DNA of 5,170 nt from B18-G2 sp964432835 (GTDB lineage Archaea > Thermoplasmatota > E2 > DHVEG-1 > B18-G2): NCBI GenBank assembly GCA_964432835.1, contig CAYSPA010000079.1, positions 1-5,170 of the forward strand, read 5' to 3'. A model generated the notes under the pieces. It did not search any database. It was not told the DNA's origin and was given only the letters and a program-made list of their open reading frames with translations. A program made the position numbers and the translations under genes. This document shows positions 1-5,170 of the stretch, piece after piece (position 1 is the stretch's first letter; each line of letters begins with the position of its first letter).

Positions 1-188
1 AGTCGTGCACATTCCTGATTTATCGGCAGCACGGTTGTAGAACCTGCGATTGTCAGTTGTCCAGAGAGCTCTGCTGTTACCCCCTGGACTGGCGCAGGTA
101 CTGAAACCACTGCTGTTCCTATTGTCGCTATCGCCGCTACCACCGCCACCATAATTGCCGCCATCCCTACGGGACCAAATTTTTTCAT
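1..188 (-). CDS. pstS: PstS-like phosphate ABC transporter substrate-binding protein, N-terminal part (cut by window edge)
   Basis: This is the first 62 codons of a gene running off the left edge. The product starts with MKKF, followed by a hydrophobic run rich in Ala, Val and Ile (about residues 8-31), then a Pro/Ala-rich stretch, which reads as a secretion signal or membrane anchor. Directly after it, at about residues 44-56, comes GQLTIAGSTTVLPI. This is the typical first beta strand and phosphate-contacting Ser/Thr loop of PstS-family binding proteins, which capture phosphate outside the cell for the PstCAB transporter. I chose ATG at 188 because GAGGTG lies 9 bases upstream. An in-frame GTG at 200 would add four residues but overlaps that site. 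The gene has its own promoter and lies downstream of phnM on the same strand. The general family is well supported. Phosphate rather than another oxyanion as ligand is inferred from the motif and the neighbouring phosphonate genes. Confidence 0.78.
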   Translation of the reverse strand, partial: MKKFGPVGMAAIMVAVVAAIATIGTAVVSVPAPVQGVTAELSGQLTIAGSTTVLPINQECAR

Positions 189-197
189 TTTTTCTTT

Positions 198-203
198 CAC
201 CTC
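198..203 (-). promoter_or_regulatory. Ribosome binding site of pstS-like gene
   Basis: GAGGTG on the minus strand, 9 bases before the ATG at 188. It favours that ATG over the in-frame GTG at 200, which lies inside this motif. Confidence 0.55.
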
Positions 204-225
204 GGATATAGAAAAAACGAATGGG

Positions 226-241
226 TTATATAAATTTTTCG
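226..241 (-). promoter_or_regulatory. Archaeal BRE/TATA promoter of pstS-like gene
   Basis: The minus strand reads CGAAAAA followed directly by TTTATATAA (234-226). This matches the archaeal BRE (purine/A-rich, for TFB) plus TATA box (for TBP). With the usual spacing of about 25 bases from the box centre, transcription would begin near position 204. That leaves a leader of roughly 16 bases with the ribosome binding site at its very start. The start site is inferred from spacing only. Confidence 0.65.
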
Positions 242-249
242 AAATTTAT
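230..249. repeat. Perfect 8-bp dyad over the pstS BRE/TATA
   Basis: ATAAATTT at 230-237 and AAATTTAT at 242-249 are exact inverted copies separated by TTCG. The dyad covers the BRE and most of the TATA box. A protein bound here would compete with TBP/TFB, so it is a candidate operator. The region is very AT-rich, which raises the chance of such dyads by accident. Confidence 0.45.
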
Positions 250-275
250 GTATATAGAGACCTATATATCCATAA
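246..275. repeat. Imperfect inverted repeat upstream of the pstS promoter
   Basis: The left arm TTATG+TATATAG (246-257) pairs with CTATATA+TC+CATAA (262-275) around a four-base centre. All 12 bases of the left arm are matched, with a two-base bulge in the right arm. It lies just upstream of the BRE, where archaeal activators often bind, and includes the stop codon of the small reading frame at 426-262. It may instead be chance structure in AT-rich DNA. Confidence 0.4.
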
Positions 276-426
276 ATAATAGAAAATAAGGATTCGCATG
301 TCCAACATCCAGGGTTATTCCAGCATCTTCACCGATTTCGTTTACCCTCTCAAATAAATTAAAGTCTCGTTTTTTCACTCCTACTTCGAGAGTTGCCCCG
401 ATTCTAAAATCGTGGTTCAACATCAT
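262..426 (-). pseudogene. Remnant of a TIM-barrel sugar-phosphate isomerase/endonuclease IV-type protein (54 codons)
   Basis: This short open frame begins at ATG 426, inside the last codons of phnM in another frame, and ends at TAG 264-262. Its product contains LEVG near residue 13, then an amphipathic helix-like stretch (DFNLFERVNEIGED), then GITLDVGHAN (about residues 36-45). The DVGHAN segment is the central metal-site signature of the xylose-isomerase-like/AP endonuclease 2 superfamily; in endonuclease IV the D-x-x-H pair and an upstream Glu bind metal. Family members are about 250-300 residues, so both ends are missing here. After GHAN the sequence becomes AT-rich, hydrophobic and unrelated. 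GGAGG lies 7 bases before the ATG, but those bases also encode the conserved NGR of PhnM. I read it as a decayed gene fragment. A translated small protein is possible but less likely. Confidence 0.5.
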
Positions 427-1537
427 AAATGAGCCTCCCATTTACAATTGTCTTTAGCACCAATGGAATTCCATCCATTTCGTCAATAATCACCATATCT
501 GCTCGTTTTCCCACTTCTATCGAGCCTATTGTATCCATTCCTATCGCCTTTGCTGGATTTAGCGACACCATATTCACCGCTTCACTTAACCTTAACAGGC
601 CTTTCTTAGCCAGAACAAATGGTGCGTATAACATAGATTGTGGACTATAATCCGAACAAAGCACATCAGCTAATCCATCGTTTATCACTTCTATCGCACT
701 CAAATTGCCGGTTGATGATCCCCCTCTAACAACATTTGGTGCTCCCATTGAGACAACCATTCCAAGTTCTTTCGCCCTCTTTGCAGCTTCAAGCGTTACC
801 GGAAACTCAGAGATTTTAGTACCCATCTGATGCATCACGTCAACCTTTTCGGCGGTGTCATCATCATGTGACGCTATGGGAATACTATTTCTGCGAGTTT
901 TGTTCACTACCCTGGTAAGATTATCTATTTTATCATACTCTCTCTTCTTTTTCACCAGCTCTTCAATCTCATCTTCTTTCAATCCATATATTCGTTTGTG
1001 GTAAACCTTGTAATCCTCAAATTTCTTAAACTGCCCCTGACCAGGCGTATGGTCCATAATTGAGACGAGTCTAACCGATGAATCGTCAATTATATCAAGG
1101 ACATCGGATAAATCACTGCTTATCTCACACCTCGCATGAACATAGTGATTTACCAGTAGTCTGCGCTTTAATTTGTTTATAGCCCCTAATATATCCTTTG
1201 ATTTGCTAGGATACCTCTCTTTCAACTCGTCTTCAAAATATGCGATTGCATGCAGTTTTGTGGTTATTCCACATCCTGCCGTCTTACGGTCCAGATTAAT
1301 CAATGCAAAATCTATCGGGAATCTTACACGGGGTCTTGGATTTATTTCCATCTCAAGGTCATCTCCATGGATATCAACCAAGCCGGGGAGCAGATATCTG
1401 CCCCCTGCATCTATAATGTCATCACTATTGCATCGCATCACACCTTCAACTATTTCTGTTATCTTCCCCTCTTCTACAACCACACTGCCCTCTAATATCT
1501 CATCCGGTGTTACAATCTTTGCGTTTGTGATTATCAT
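404..1537 (-). CDS. phnM: PhnM, alpha-D-ribose 1-methylphosphonate 5-triphosphate diphosphatase
   Basis: PhnM is a cytoplasmic amidohydrolase-superfamily enzyme. It removes pyrophosphate from ribose 1-phosphonate 5-triphosphate, giving the 5-phosphate substrate of PhnJ. The 377 residues match the E. coli length (378). Visible family motifs are LLPGLVDIHGDDLE (metal-binding H57 and D59, where PhnM has Asp/Asn instead of the usual second His), GITT (90-93), HARCE (134-138), MDHTPGQGQF (161-170), ASHDDDT (222-228), GAPNVVRGGSSTGN (265-278) and SDYSP (295-299). The C-terminus shows the small beta-domain pattern GKRADMVII...VNGR. The ATG at 1537 overlaps the phnL stop as ATGA, implying translational coupling. 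It is the last intact gene of the phn cluster here. Nothing suggests degeneration. Confidence 0.96.
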   Translation of the reverse strand: MIITNAKIVTPDEILEGSVVVEEGKITEIVEGVMRCNSDDIIDAGGRYLLPGLVDIHGDDLEMEINPRPRVRFPIDFALINLDRKTAGCGITTKLHAIAYFEDELKERYPSKSKDILGAINKLKRRLLVNHYVHARCEISSDLSDVLDIIDDSSVRLVSIMDHTPGQGQFKKFEDYKVYHKRIYGLKEDEIEELVKKKREYDKIDNLTRVVNKTRRNSIPIASHDDDTAEKVDVMHQMGTKISEFPVTLEAAKRAKELGMVVSMGAPNVVRGGSSTGNLSAIEVINDGLADVLCSDYSPQSMLYAPFVLAKKGLLRLSEAVNMVSLNPAKAIGMDTIGSIEVGKRADMVIIDEMDGIPLVLKTIVNGRLIYDVEPRF

Positions 1538-2241
1538 GGCAATTCCTCCAGAATCTCCACTATCCTACCTCCCTTCATCACCCCAACGCGGTCTGCCAGC
1601 GCATTCAAAAATGATGCATCATGAGAAATGCATATTATTGTAGCCCCTCTATCTTTCTCTTCTCTCAACATCTCAATTACAATCTCTTTTATCTCCTCAT
1701 CGAGAGAAGCTGTTGGCTCGTCTAAGAGCAGGAGGTCAAATTCAGCGGTTAGAGCCCTTGCTAAATTCACTCTCTGCAGTTCACCACCGCTAAAGGTGGA
1801 AGGATATGCGCCAAACAGATTTTTAGGAATGAGAAACCTCTCTAAGAGAGAAGATGCTGCGGCTCTCGCTTCCTCCACTGGCATACCTCTTTTTATTAAC
1901 GGCTCTGCTACCACACCCACGGCGGATACTCTCGGCACAACTCGGAGAAACTGCGATACATATCCTATCTCCTCTTTCCTTAATTTCAGCACCTCATACT
2001 CTGGCAGAGTCGCCAGGTTTACCTTCCCTTCGCGTGATTCATACCATATTTCACCTTTGGTTGGGATGTAGGTGCGATAGATACATTTTATAAGCGAGCT
2101 CTTTCCAGACCCACTCTGCCCAAATATGCCAAAGCTTTCGCCTTTATCCACACCGAAAGATACATCTCTGAATCCCACTATCCTCCTCCCCCACTGGTGA
2201 AGAAAGAACCCCTTGCTAAGACCTTTTATTTCGAGTTTCAT
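1534..2241 (-). CDS. phnL: PhnL, ABC-type ATPase subunit of the C-P lyase system
   Basis: PhnL is an ABC-family nucleotide-binding protein with no membrane partner. It is needed with PhnG, H and I for forming the ribose-triphosphate phosphonate intermediate, and in E. coli it can dock on PhnK. The 235 residues compare with 226 in E. coli. Seen in order: Walker A GQSGSGKSS (41-49, K47), Q-loop in IGYVSQFLRVVPRV (92-105), signature FSGGELQRV (150-158), Walker B LLLLDEP (170-176), D-loop SLD (179-181) and switch His H207 in ISHD. The YVSQFLRVVPRVSA...VAEPL stretch is characteristic of PhnL and separates it from LolD-like transporters. It starts 3 bases after the phnK stop, with GGAG about 9 bases upstream, and its stop overlaps the phnM start. 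All catalytic residues are present. Confidence 0.95.
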   Translation of the reverse strand: MKLEIKGLSKGFFLHQWGRRIVGFRDVSFGVDKGESFGIFGQSGSGKSSLIKCIYRTYIPTKGEIWYESREGKVNLATLPEYEVLKLRKEEIGYVSQFLRVVPRVSAVGVVAEPLIKRGMPVEEARAAASSLLERFLIPKNLFGAYPSTFSGGELQRVNLARALTAEFDLLLLDEPTASLDEEIKEIVIEMLREEKDRGATIICISHDASFLNALADRVGVMKGGRIVEILEELP

Positions 2242-2244
2242 CTT

Positions 2245-3063
2245 TCATATCTCCGAATTAACCAGAAGTTGTGTGTATTCATGTTGTGGGTCCTCAAGTA
2301 TCTGATCCGTCAACCCATATTCTACCATTCTACCATTCCTCATCACTATCGTTCTCTCCGCCATAAGTCTGATAACGCCTAAATCGTGGGTCACGAGCAG
2401 AATCGCAATGTTCAGTTCCCTCTGAATCTCTTTTATCAGGTCCAAAATCCTCGCCTGTACTGATACATCCAAACCCGTGGTCAGTTCATCCAGCAAAAGT
2501 ATTTCAGGATTATTCGCAAGTGCTTTTGCAATTTGAACCCTTTGCTGCATCCCGCCACTAAAATTGCGTGTGATTTCATCCATGCGCACAACAGGAATTT
2601 CCATCCGTTTCAATAAACCTGATGCCCGTTCTCTGATTTTTCCTACATCTCTCCACCCCGTGGCAAGTAGTTTCTCGGCAATATTCCCTCCTGCTGTAAT
2701 ATCCATGAGAAGCCCAAGCTCTGGATTTTGATATACCATCCCCATTTTAAAATTCCTCAACCACCTTTTATCCTGCGAATTCGCTTTGAATATCTCCCCT
2801 TCATAACAATTCAAGTATGCAGCCCCTTCTGTTGGCTCTAAATCAAAATATAGGGTTTTGAGGATTGTGCTCTTTCCCGAACCACTCTCTCCCACGATTC
2901 CAAGTATTTCATTTGGCATAATCTCAAATGATATTTCTGCACATCCGACGATCGAACCACATCTTGGACAGATGTTGTGCTCATCGTCGGTAAGTTCCAG
3001 GCAGTACGGGCATCCGTCTCCAAATATTTTCGTCAGATTAACCACCCTTAGCAAACAATCCAT
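2245..3063 (-). CDS. phnK: PhnK, ABC-type ATPase of the C-P lyase complex, with Cys4 insert
   Basis: PhnK binds the PhnGHIJ core through PhnJ and couples ATP turnover to complex function. From ATG 3063 the product is 272 residues (E. coli 252). I chose this start because AAGGAGG lies 7 bases upstream and MDCLLRVVNLTKIFG is the normal ABC N-terminus. A frame-open ATG at 3135 would add 24 residues deep inside phnJ. Motifs: Walker A GESGSGKST (58-66, K64), Q-loop VYQNPELGL (110-118), a TAGGNIAEKLLATG stretch (123-136) typical of PhnK, signature FSGGMQQRVQ (168-177), Walker B ILLLDE (188-193), D-loop GLD (197-199) and switch His H226. Between strands 1 and 2 is C18-x2-C21-x10-C32-x2-C35, with C41 after it; E. 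coli PhnK lacks this segment. Walker B is followed by Leu rather than the usual Pro. It overlaps phnJ by 26 bases. Confidence 0.95.
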   Translation of the reverse strand: MDCLLRVVNLTKIFGDGCPYCLELTDDEHNICPRCGSIVGCAEISFEIMPNEILGIVGESGSGKSTILKTLYFDLEPTEGAAYLNCYEGEIFKANSQDKRWLRNFKMGMVYQNPELGLLMDITAGGNIAEKLLATGWRDVGKIRERASGLLKRMEIPVVRMDEITRNFSGGMQQRVQIAKALANNPEILLLDELTTGLDVSVQARILDLIKEIQRELNIAILLVTHDLGVIRLMAERTIVMRNGRMVEYGLTDQILEDPQHEYTQLLVNSEI

Positions 3064-3895
3064 TTTCCTTCCTCCTTCTCCTCTTTTCACAAAAACTCGT
3101 ATCTGAACAGAGCCATATCTCATTCCCCCTCTCATCTACCGATTTAGTAAGGAACGTATCATCACTTCCACACCTCTCGCATACCTTCCCATCAAAGTTC
3201 TCCACTTCAAACTTATAATCCTCGAACTCCAATGGCTCTACCTTCGTATACGGCGGGATTGCATATAATCTCTTCTCCCTTCCGGCGCAGAATAACGATA
3301 GAAAAGCAGCATTATGCAGTCTTGGAATATCCCATCTCGGGATAGGACTCGGATCCATGAGATAACGGTCATTCACCATCACGGGATATCTTGCACCGAA
3401 TGTTATATCCCCGTATTGGACGATATTCTCATAGAGATAGAGCCAGATCTTGCTGTAATCCTTCTCAGCATGCATTCTCCTCGTTAGATGCTCGCTCGGC
3501 TCGACCGTGCGTAATGGCTCTGGAAATGGCACCTGAAATACGATTATCTGGTCCTCATTGAGGTCTTCCTCCGGTATTCTGTGCCTCGTTTGTATGATGG
3601 TTGCCTCTTTTGTATCTTTCGTCAGTTTTACATCCGTTGTGCGTTGCACCAGCCTCTTTATATTTATCGCATTGACACTATCATCTGAGCCCTGGTCTAT
3701 CACCTTAAGCACGTCCGAATCTCCTATCAAGCTTAGTGTCACCTGTAATCCACCGGTTCCCCACCCCTTTGCAATGGGCATCTCTCTCGAAGCAAATGGC
3801 ACCTGATACCCGGGTATCGCAACAGCCTTCAATATCTTCCTCCTTATCTCTCGCTTCGTGTATTCGTCAAGGAATGCATAGCTATATCCCTTCAT
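3038..3895 (-). CDS. phnJ: PhnJ, radical-SAM alpha-D-ribose 1-methylphosphonate 5-phosphate C-P lyase
   Basis: PhnJ cleaves the carbon-phosphorus bond of ribose 1-phosphonate 5-phosphate, releasing the alkane (methane from methylphosphonate) and a ribose 1,2-cyclic phosphate 5-phosphate. It uses S-adenosylmethionine and an unusually spaced Fe-S cluster motif. The product is 285 residues (E. coli 281). The N-terminus AFLDEYTKREIRRKILKAVAIPGYQVPF contains G29, aligning with the glycyl-radical position Gly32 of E. coli. Other family blocks are REMPIAKGWGTGG, IQTRHRIPE, FQVPFPEPLR, MDPSPIPRWD and GREKRLYAIPPYTKVE. The C-terminus has C239-x2-C242-x20-C263-x5-C269, matching the three cluster cysteines plus the catalytic cysteine. 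The start at 3895 has AAGGAGG 6 bases upstream and lies 14 bases inside the end of phnI. The Arg/Lys-rich tail overlaps phnK. All key residues are present. Confidence 0.97.
   Translation of the reverse strand: MKGYSYAFLDEYTKREIRRKILKAVAIPGYQVPFASREMPIAKGWGTGGLQVTLSLIGDSDVLKVIDQGSDDSVNAINIKRLVQRTTDVKLTKDTKEATIIQTRHRIPEEDLNEDQIIVFQVPFPEPLRTVEPSEHLTRRMHAEKDYSKIWLYLYENIVQYGDITFGARYPVMVNDRYLMDPSPIPRWDIPRLHNAAFLSLFCAGREKRLYAIPPYTKVEPLEFEDYKFEVENFDGKVCERCGSDDTFLTKSVDERGNEIWLCSDTSFCEKRRRRKENGLFAKGG
3071..3077 (-). promoter_or_regulatory. Ribosome binding site deciding the phnK start
   Basis: AAGGAGG on the minus strand, 7 bases before ATG 3063 and inside the end of phnJ. It supports the 272-residue PhnK rather than the longer frame starting at 3135. 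Confidence 0.75.
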
Positions 3896-4193
3896 TTTTT
3901 GCCTCCTTCACTTCCTTCGCCTTCTTCACTCTGTCCAGACTCGATTGAAATGTAACATAATGGGGAAGTTTCAGGTGCTCGACAAAACCCATCGCATCCA
4001 CTCCATCAATGTGATAAAAAACGAATTCCTGGTCTTCTGATGGCGCTTTTGGTTCTTTTATGCTCGTAGTCCCATCCAATATCGCCATGGAAATCGCTTT
4101 TCGCTCATTCTGTCCGAAAACAAGCCCATACCCGATAGAGAACTTCTCATCTTCACTCAACGTCGTAGCGCCCACCAGACAAAATCCCTTCAC
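3882..4193 (-). CDS. phnI: PhnI, C-terminal fragment in a shifted frame
   Basis: This frame encodes the last ~100 residues of PhnI. It contains FSIGYGLVFGQNERKAISMAILD (about residues 18-40 from GTG 4193) and the C-terminal block EFVFYHIDGVDAMGFVEHLKLPHYV. H73 and H78 of this fragment correspond to the E. coli PhnI His pair (His328/His333) that binds zinc beside the PhnJ active site. The sequence is well conserved, so it appears to have been under selection until recently or still to be expressed. The nominal GTG start has no well-placed ribosome binding site (the nearest GGTGAG is about 16 bases away), so independent translation is unlikely. The frame is closed upstream by TAA at 4202-4200. 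It is best read as the continuation of the 4914-4153 frame after a one-base shift. It overlaps the phnJ start by 14 bases. Confidence 0.85.
   Translation of the reverse strand: MKGFCLVGATTLSEDEKFSIGYGLVFGQNERKAISMAILDGTTSIKEPKAPSEDQEFVFYHIDGVDAMGFVEHLKLPHYVTFQSSLDRVKKAKEVKEAKNEGI
3902..3908 (-). promoter_or_regulatory. Ribosome binding site of phnJ
   Basis: AAGGAGG on the minus strand, 6 bases before ATG 3895 and inside the end of phnI. phnJ therefore has its own strong initiation signal and does not depend on ribosomes finishing the broken phnI. Confidence 0.7.
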
Positions 4194-4914
4194 ATTCTGT
4201 TACGAGTATCTCACCAATGCTCACTTCTTTCTTCGTGTAAGGGTGCTTTATCTTTACTTTCACATATCCGACACGCAATTCTGCAATTGTCGGATGGACT
4301 GAACCATAACCCCTGAGAGAGGAGTATGCAAGAGCAAGCATCGCACCGTTTTCCCCTCTTGCAAGTGCCTGAAGCCGTGCAGATCTCGGTAAAGGAAACT
4401 GTAAAGAATCCCTTGTTATGTCAAACGGCTCTTCATTACTCTCTGAAGGGTCTGCAATCAGCCCGTCCTTTCTCATCACATCTACTACCTTTTCAAACTT
4501 AGGTGGATCCTCAGATGCATCGCTGCTCTCCTCTCCCTCATCCTCTACTTCTTCTGAAGGTTCAAACTCCAGCAATCTTTGCGTATAGTCTCTCGTAGCC
4601 CCTAATATCTGACCGCCGGGTATATCCTTGAATGTTGATGAGATTCGCCTGATAACAAACATGTCATGCGTATCAATCGGTTCAGTGTATCCAATTCTTG
4701 GTAGTGTAGACCTGTATGCGCGGATTAAGAAAGATGCCTCTATCAAATCCCCTTCTGCCTGTTTTACCGCAAGTTCTGCGAGTTCTGGTGCATATAAGCT
4801 TCCTTCTCCCATCACATGGTCAACAGCCAGCCTATTCTCCCGTCTGAATTTCTCAATCAATTTTTTCGCATTGTTAATTGCATTTTCGCCACCTTTAACT
4901 GCTACGTATCCCAT
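4153..4914 (-). CDS. phnI: PhnI, N-terminal two thirds, ending early at an apparent frameshift
   Basis: PhnI is the core subunit of the C-P lyase complex. As a nucleosidase it acts on ATP/GTP and, with PhnG, H and L, replaces the base by phosphonate. This 253-residue frame begins MGYVAVKGGENAI, the standard PhnI start. It continues with LAVDHVMGEGSL (29-40), EASFLIRAYRSTLPR (59-73), DIPGGQILG (97-105), a variable acidic linker (about 118-136, mostly Glu/Asp/Ser), PRSARLQALARGE (176-188), LALAYSSLRGYGSVHP (193-208) and IGEILVTECE (233-242). It then leaves the family pattern and stops at TGA 4155-4153. The remaining conserved residues resume in the +1 frame at 4193-3882. Joined after residue 243, the pieces give about 343 residues against 354 in E. 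coli. The ATG directly abuts the phnH stop, behind a GGTGAGGTGG ribosome binding site. It may be a real mutation, a programmed shift or a sequencing/assembly error. Confidence 0.9.
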   Translation of the reverse strand: MGYVAVKGGENAINNAKKLIEKFRRENRLAVDHVMGEGSLYAPELAELAVKQAEGDLIEASFLIRAYRSTLPRIGYTEPIDTHDMFVIRRISSTFKDIPGGQILGATRDYTQRLLEFEPSEEVEDEGEESSDASEDPPKFEKVVDVMRKDGLIADPSESNEEPFDITRDSLQFPLPRSARLQALARGENGAMLALAYSSLRGYGSVHPTIAELRVGYVKVKIKHPYTKKEVSIGEILVTECEGILSGGRYDVE

Positions 4915-5169
4915 TTACCACCTCACCTTTGTTGAACGTGGTATAGCGAGGATATTTCCGTATCGGTCTGAGAAGATGGCATCTACTCCAAGTGGAAACT
5001 CGCTATTTACCCTGACCATGTCTCTTATCTCCTCCTCTTCTATGCCATCAATTGCCACTTTACGCTCAGCCCGTATTCCAGGTCCTGAAATCATTAAAGG
5101 CATGCCGGTTCCAACTCTCTCAACATCGTAAATCAACGTAACACTCTCATCCGGGTATTCAAGCGTCCC
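4915..5169 (-). CDS. phnH: PhnH, C-terminal part (cut by window edge)
   Basis: The frame is open to the right edge of the window and gives 84 residues, where a complete PhnH is about 194. It is the C-terminal half of PhnH, a core subunit of the PhnGHIJ complex required with PhnG, I and L to make the ribose-triphosphate phosphonate intermediate. Recognisable blocks are MPLMISGPGI (the conserved G-x-G-I strand-turn), then NSEFPLGVDAIF (the FPLGID signature) and NILAIPRSTKV (the LAIPRTT signature) close to the end. A TTG at 5136 could be mistaken for a start, but homology-like sequence continues upstream of it (GTLEYPDESVTLIY), so the true start lies outside the window. The stop codon directly touches the phnI ATG, consistent with translational coupling. 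Confidence 0.9.
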   Translation of the reverse strand, partial: GTLEYPDESVTLIYDVERVGTGMPLMISGPGIRAERKVAIDGIEEEEIRDMVRVNSEFPLGVDAIFSDRYGNILAIPRSTKVRW

Positions 5170-5170
5170 T

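Noticed and set aside
272..290. T-rich stretch on the minus strand after phnM as an archaeal transcription terminator
   Set aside because: The T runs are short (at most four) and broken by A and C in a generally AT-rich region, so I cannot tell a terminator from background composition.
1173..1643. A 156-codon plus-strand open frame opposite phnM and the end of phnL
   Set aside because: It is antisense to well-supported genes with all family motifs, and its translation is Ser/Pro-rich without any recognisable motif.
3064..3135. A longer PhnK start at ATG 3135 adding 24 residues
   Set aside because: The extension lies inside phnJ in another frame, resembles no ABC N-terminus, and the strong AAGGAGG is placed for ATG 3063.
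4153..4199. Programmed +1 frameshifting in phnI
   Set aside because: The zero-frame stop is preceded by GAG, which does not re-pair well one base on, and no stimulatory element like that of prfB is visible. It remains possible but is not the first explanation.
4628..5131. A 167-codon plus-strand open frame opposite phnI and phnH
   Set aside because: It lies wholly antisense to two recognised phn genes, has no domain-like pattern, and is rich in Ser/Ala/Ile as expected from the complement of a coding frame.
5134..5136. TTG at 5136 as the start of a separate 73-residue protein
   Set aside because: PhnH-like sequence continues in frame upstream to the window edge, so this is an internal Leu codon of a truncated phnH.

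Overview
The window holds the distal part of a carbon-phosphorus (C-P) lyase operon, phnH-phnI-phnJ-phnK-phnL-phnM, followed by the start of a pstS-like phosphate-binding protein gene. Every supported gene is on the minus strand, so transcription runs from high to low coordinates. The organism is most likely an archaeon. The pstS start has a textbook archaeal BRE/TATA element about 40 bases upstream and no bacterial -35/-10 pair, genes start behind GGAGG-type ribosome binding sites, and the base composition is moderate. I cannot name the genus. C-P lyase is much commoner in bacteria, so horizontal acquisition is possible.

Layout from right to left: the C-terminal part of phnH (4915-5169, cut by the window edge); phnI (4914-3882), broken by an apparent frameshift into two overlapping reading frames; phnJ (3895-3038), the radical-SAM C-P lyase subunit with its full cysteine set; phnK (3063-2245), an ABC-type ATPase with an inserted Cys4 zinc-ribbon-like segment; phnL (2241-1534), the second ABC-type ATPase; and phnM (1537-404), the triphosphate diphosphohydrolase. 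Adjacent genes overlap or are separated by at most 3 bases, as in a translationally coupled single transcript. phnG and any phnC/D/E transporter genes would lie beyond 5170 and cannot be judged.

Between phnM and pstS (about 200 bases) is a short reading frame (426-262). It looks like a broken central piece of a TIM-barrel sugar-phosphate isomerase/endonuclease IV-type protein. It is followed by an AT-rich stretch with two nested dyads and the pstS promoter. The last partial gene (188-1) encodes a signal peptide followed by the N-terminus of a PstS-type protein.

Together these genes describe phosphorus scavenging. PhnI (with PhnG/H/L) attaches phosphonate to ribose triphosphate, PhnM removes pyrophosphate, PhnJ cleaves the C-P bond, and PhnK docks on the core complex. 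The adjoining pstS would serve inorganic phosphate uptake. The main oddities are the phnI frameshift, which separates the zinc-binding C-terminus from the rest of an otherwise intact gene, the TIM-barrel remnant, and the dyads over the pstS promoter.
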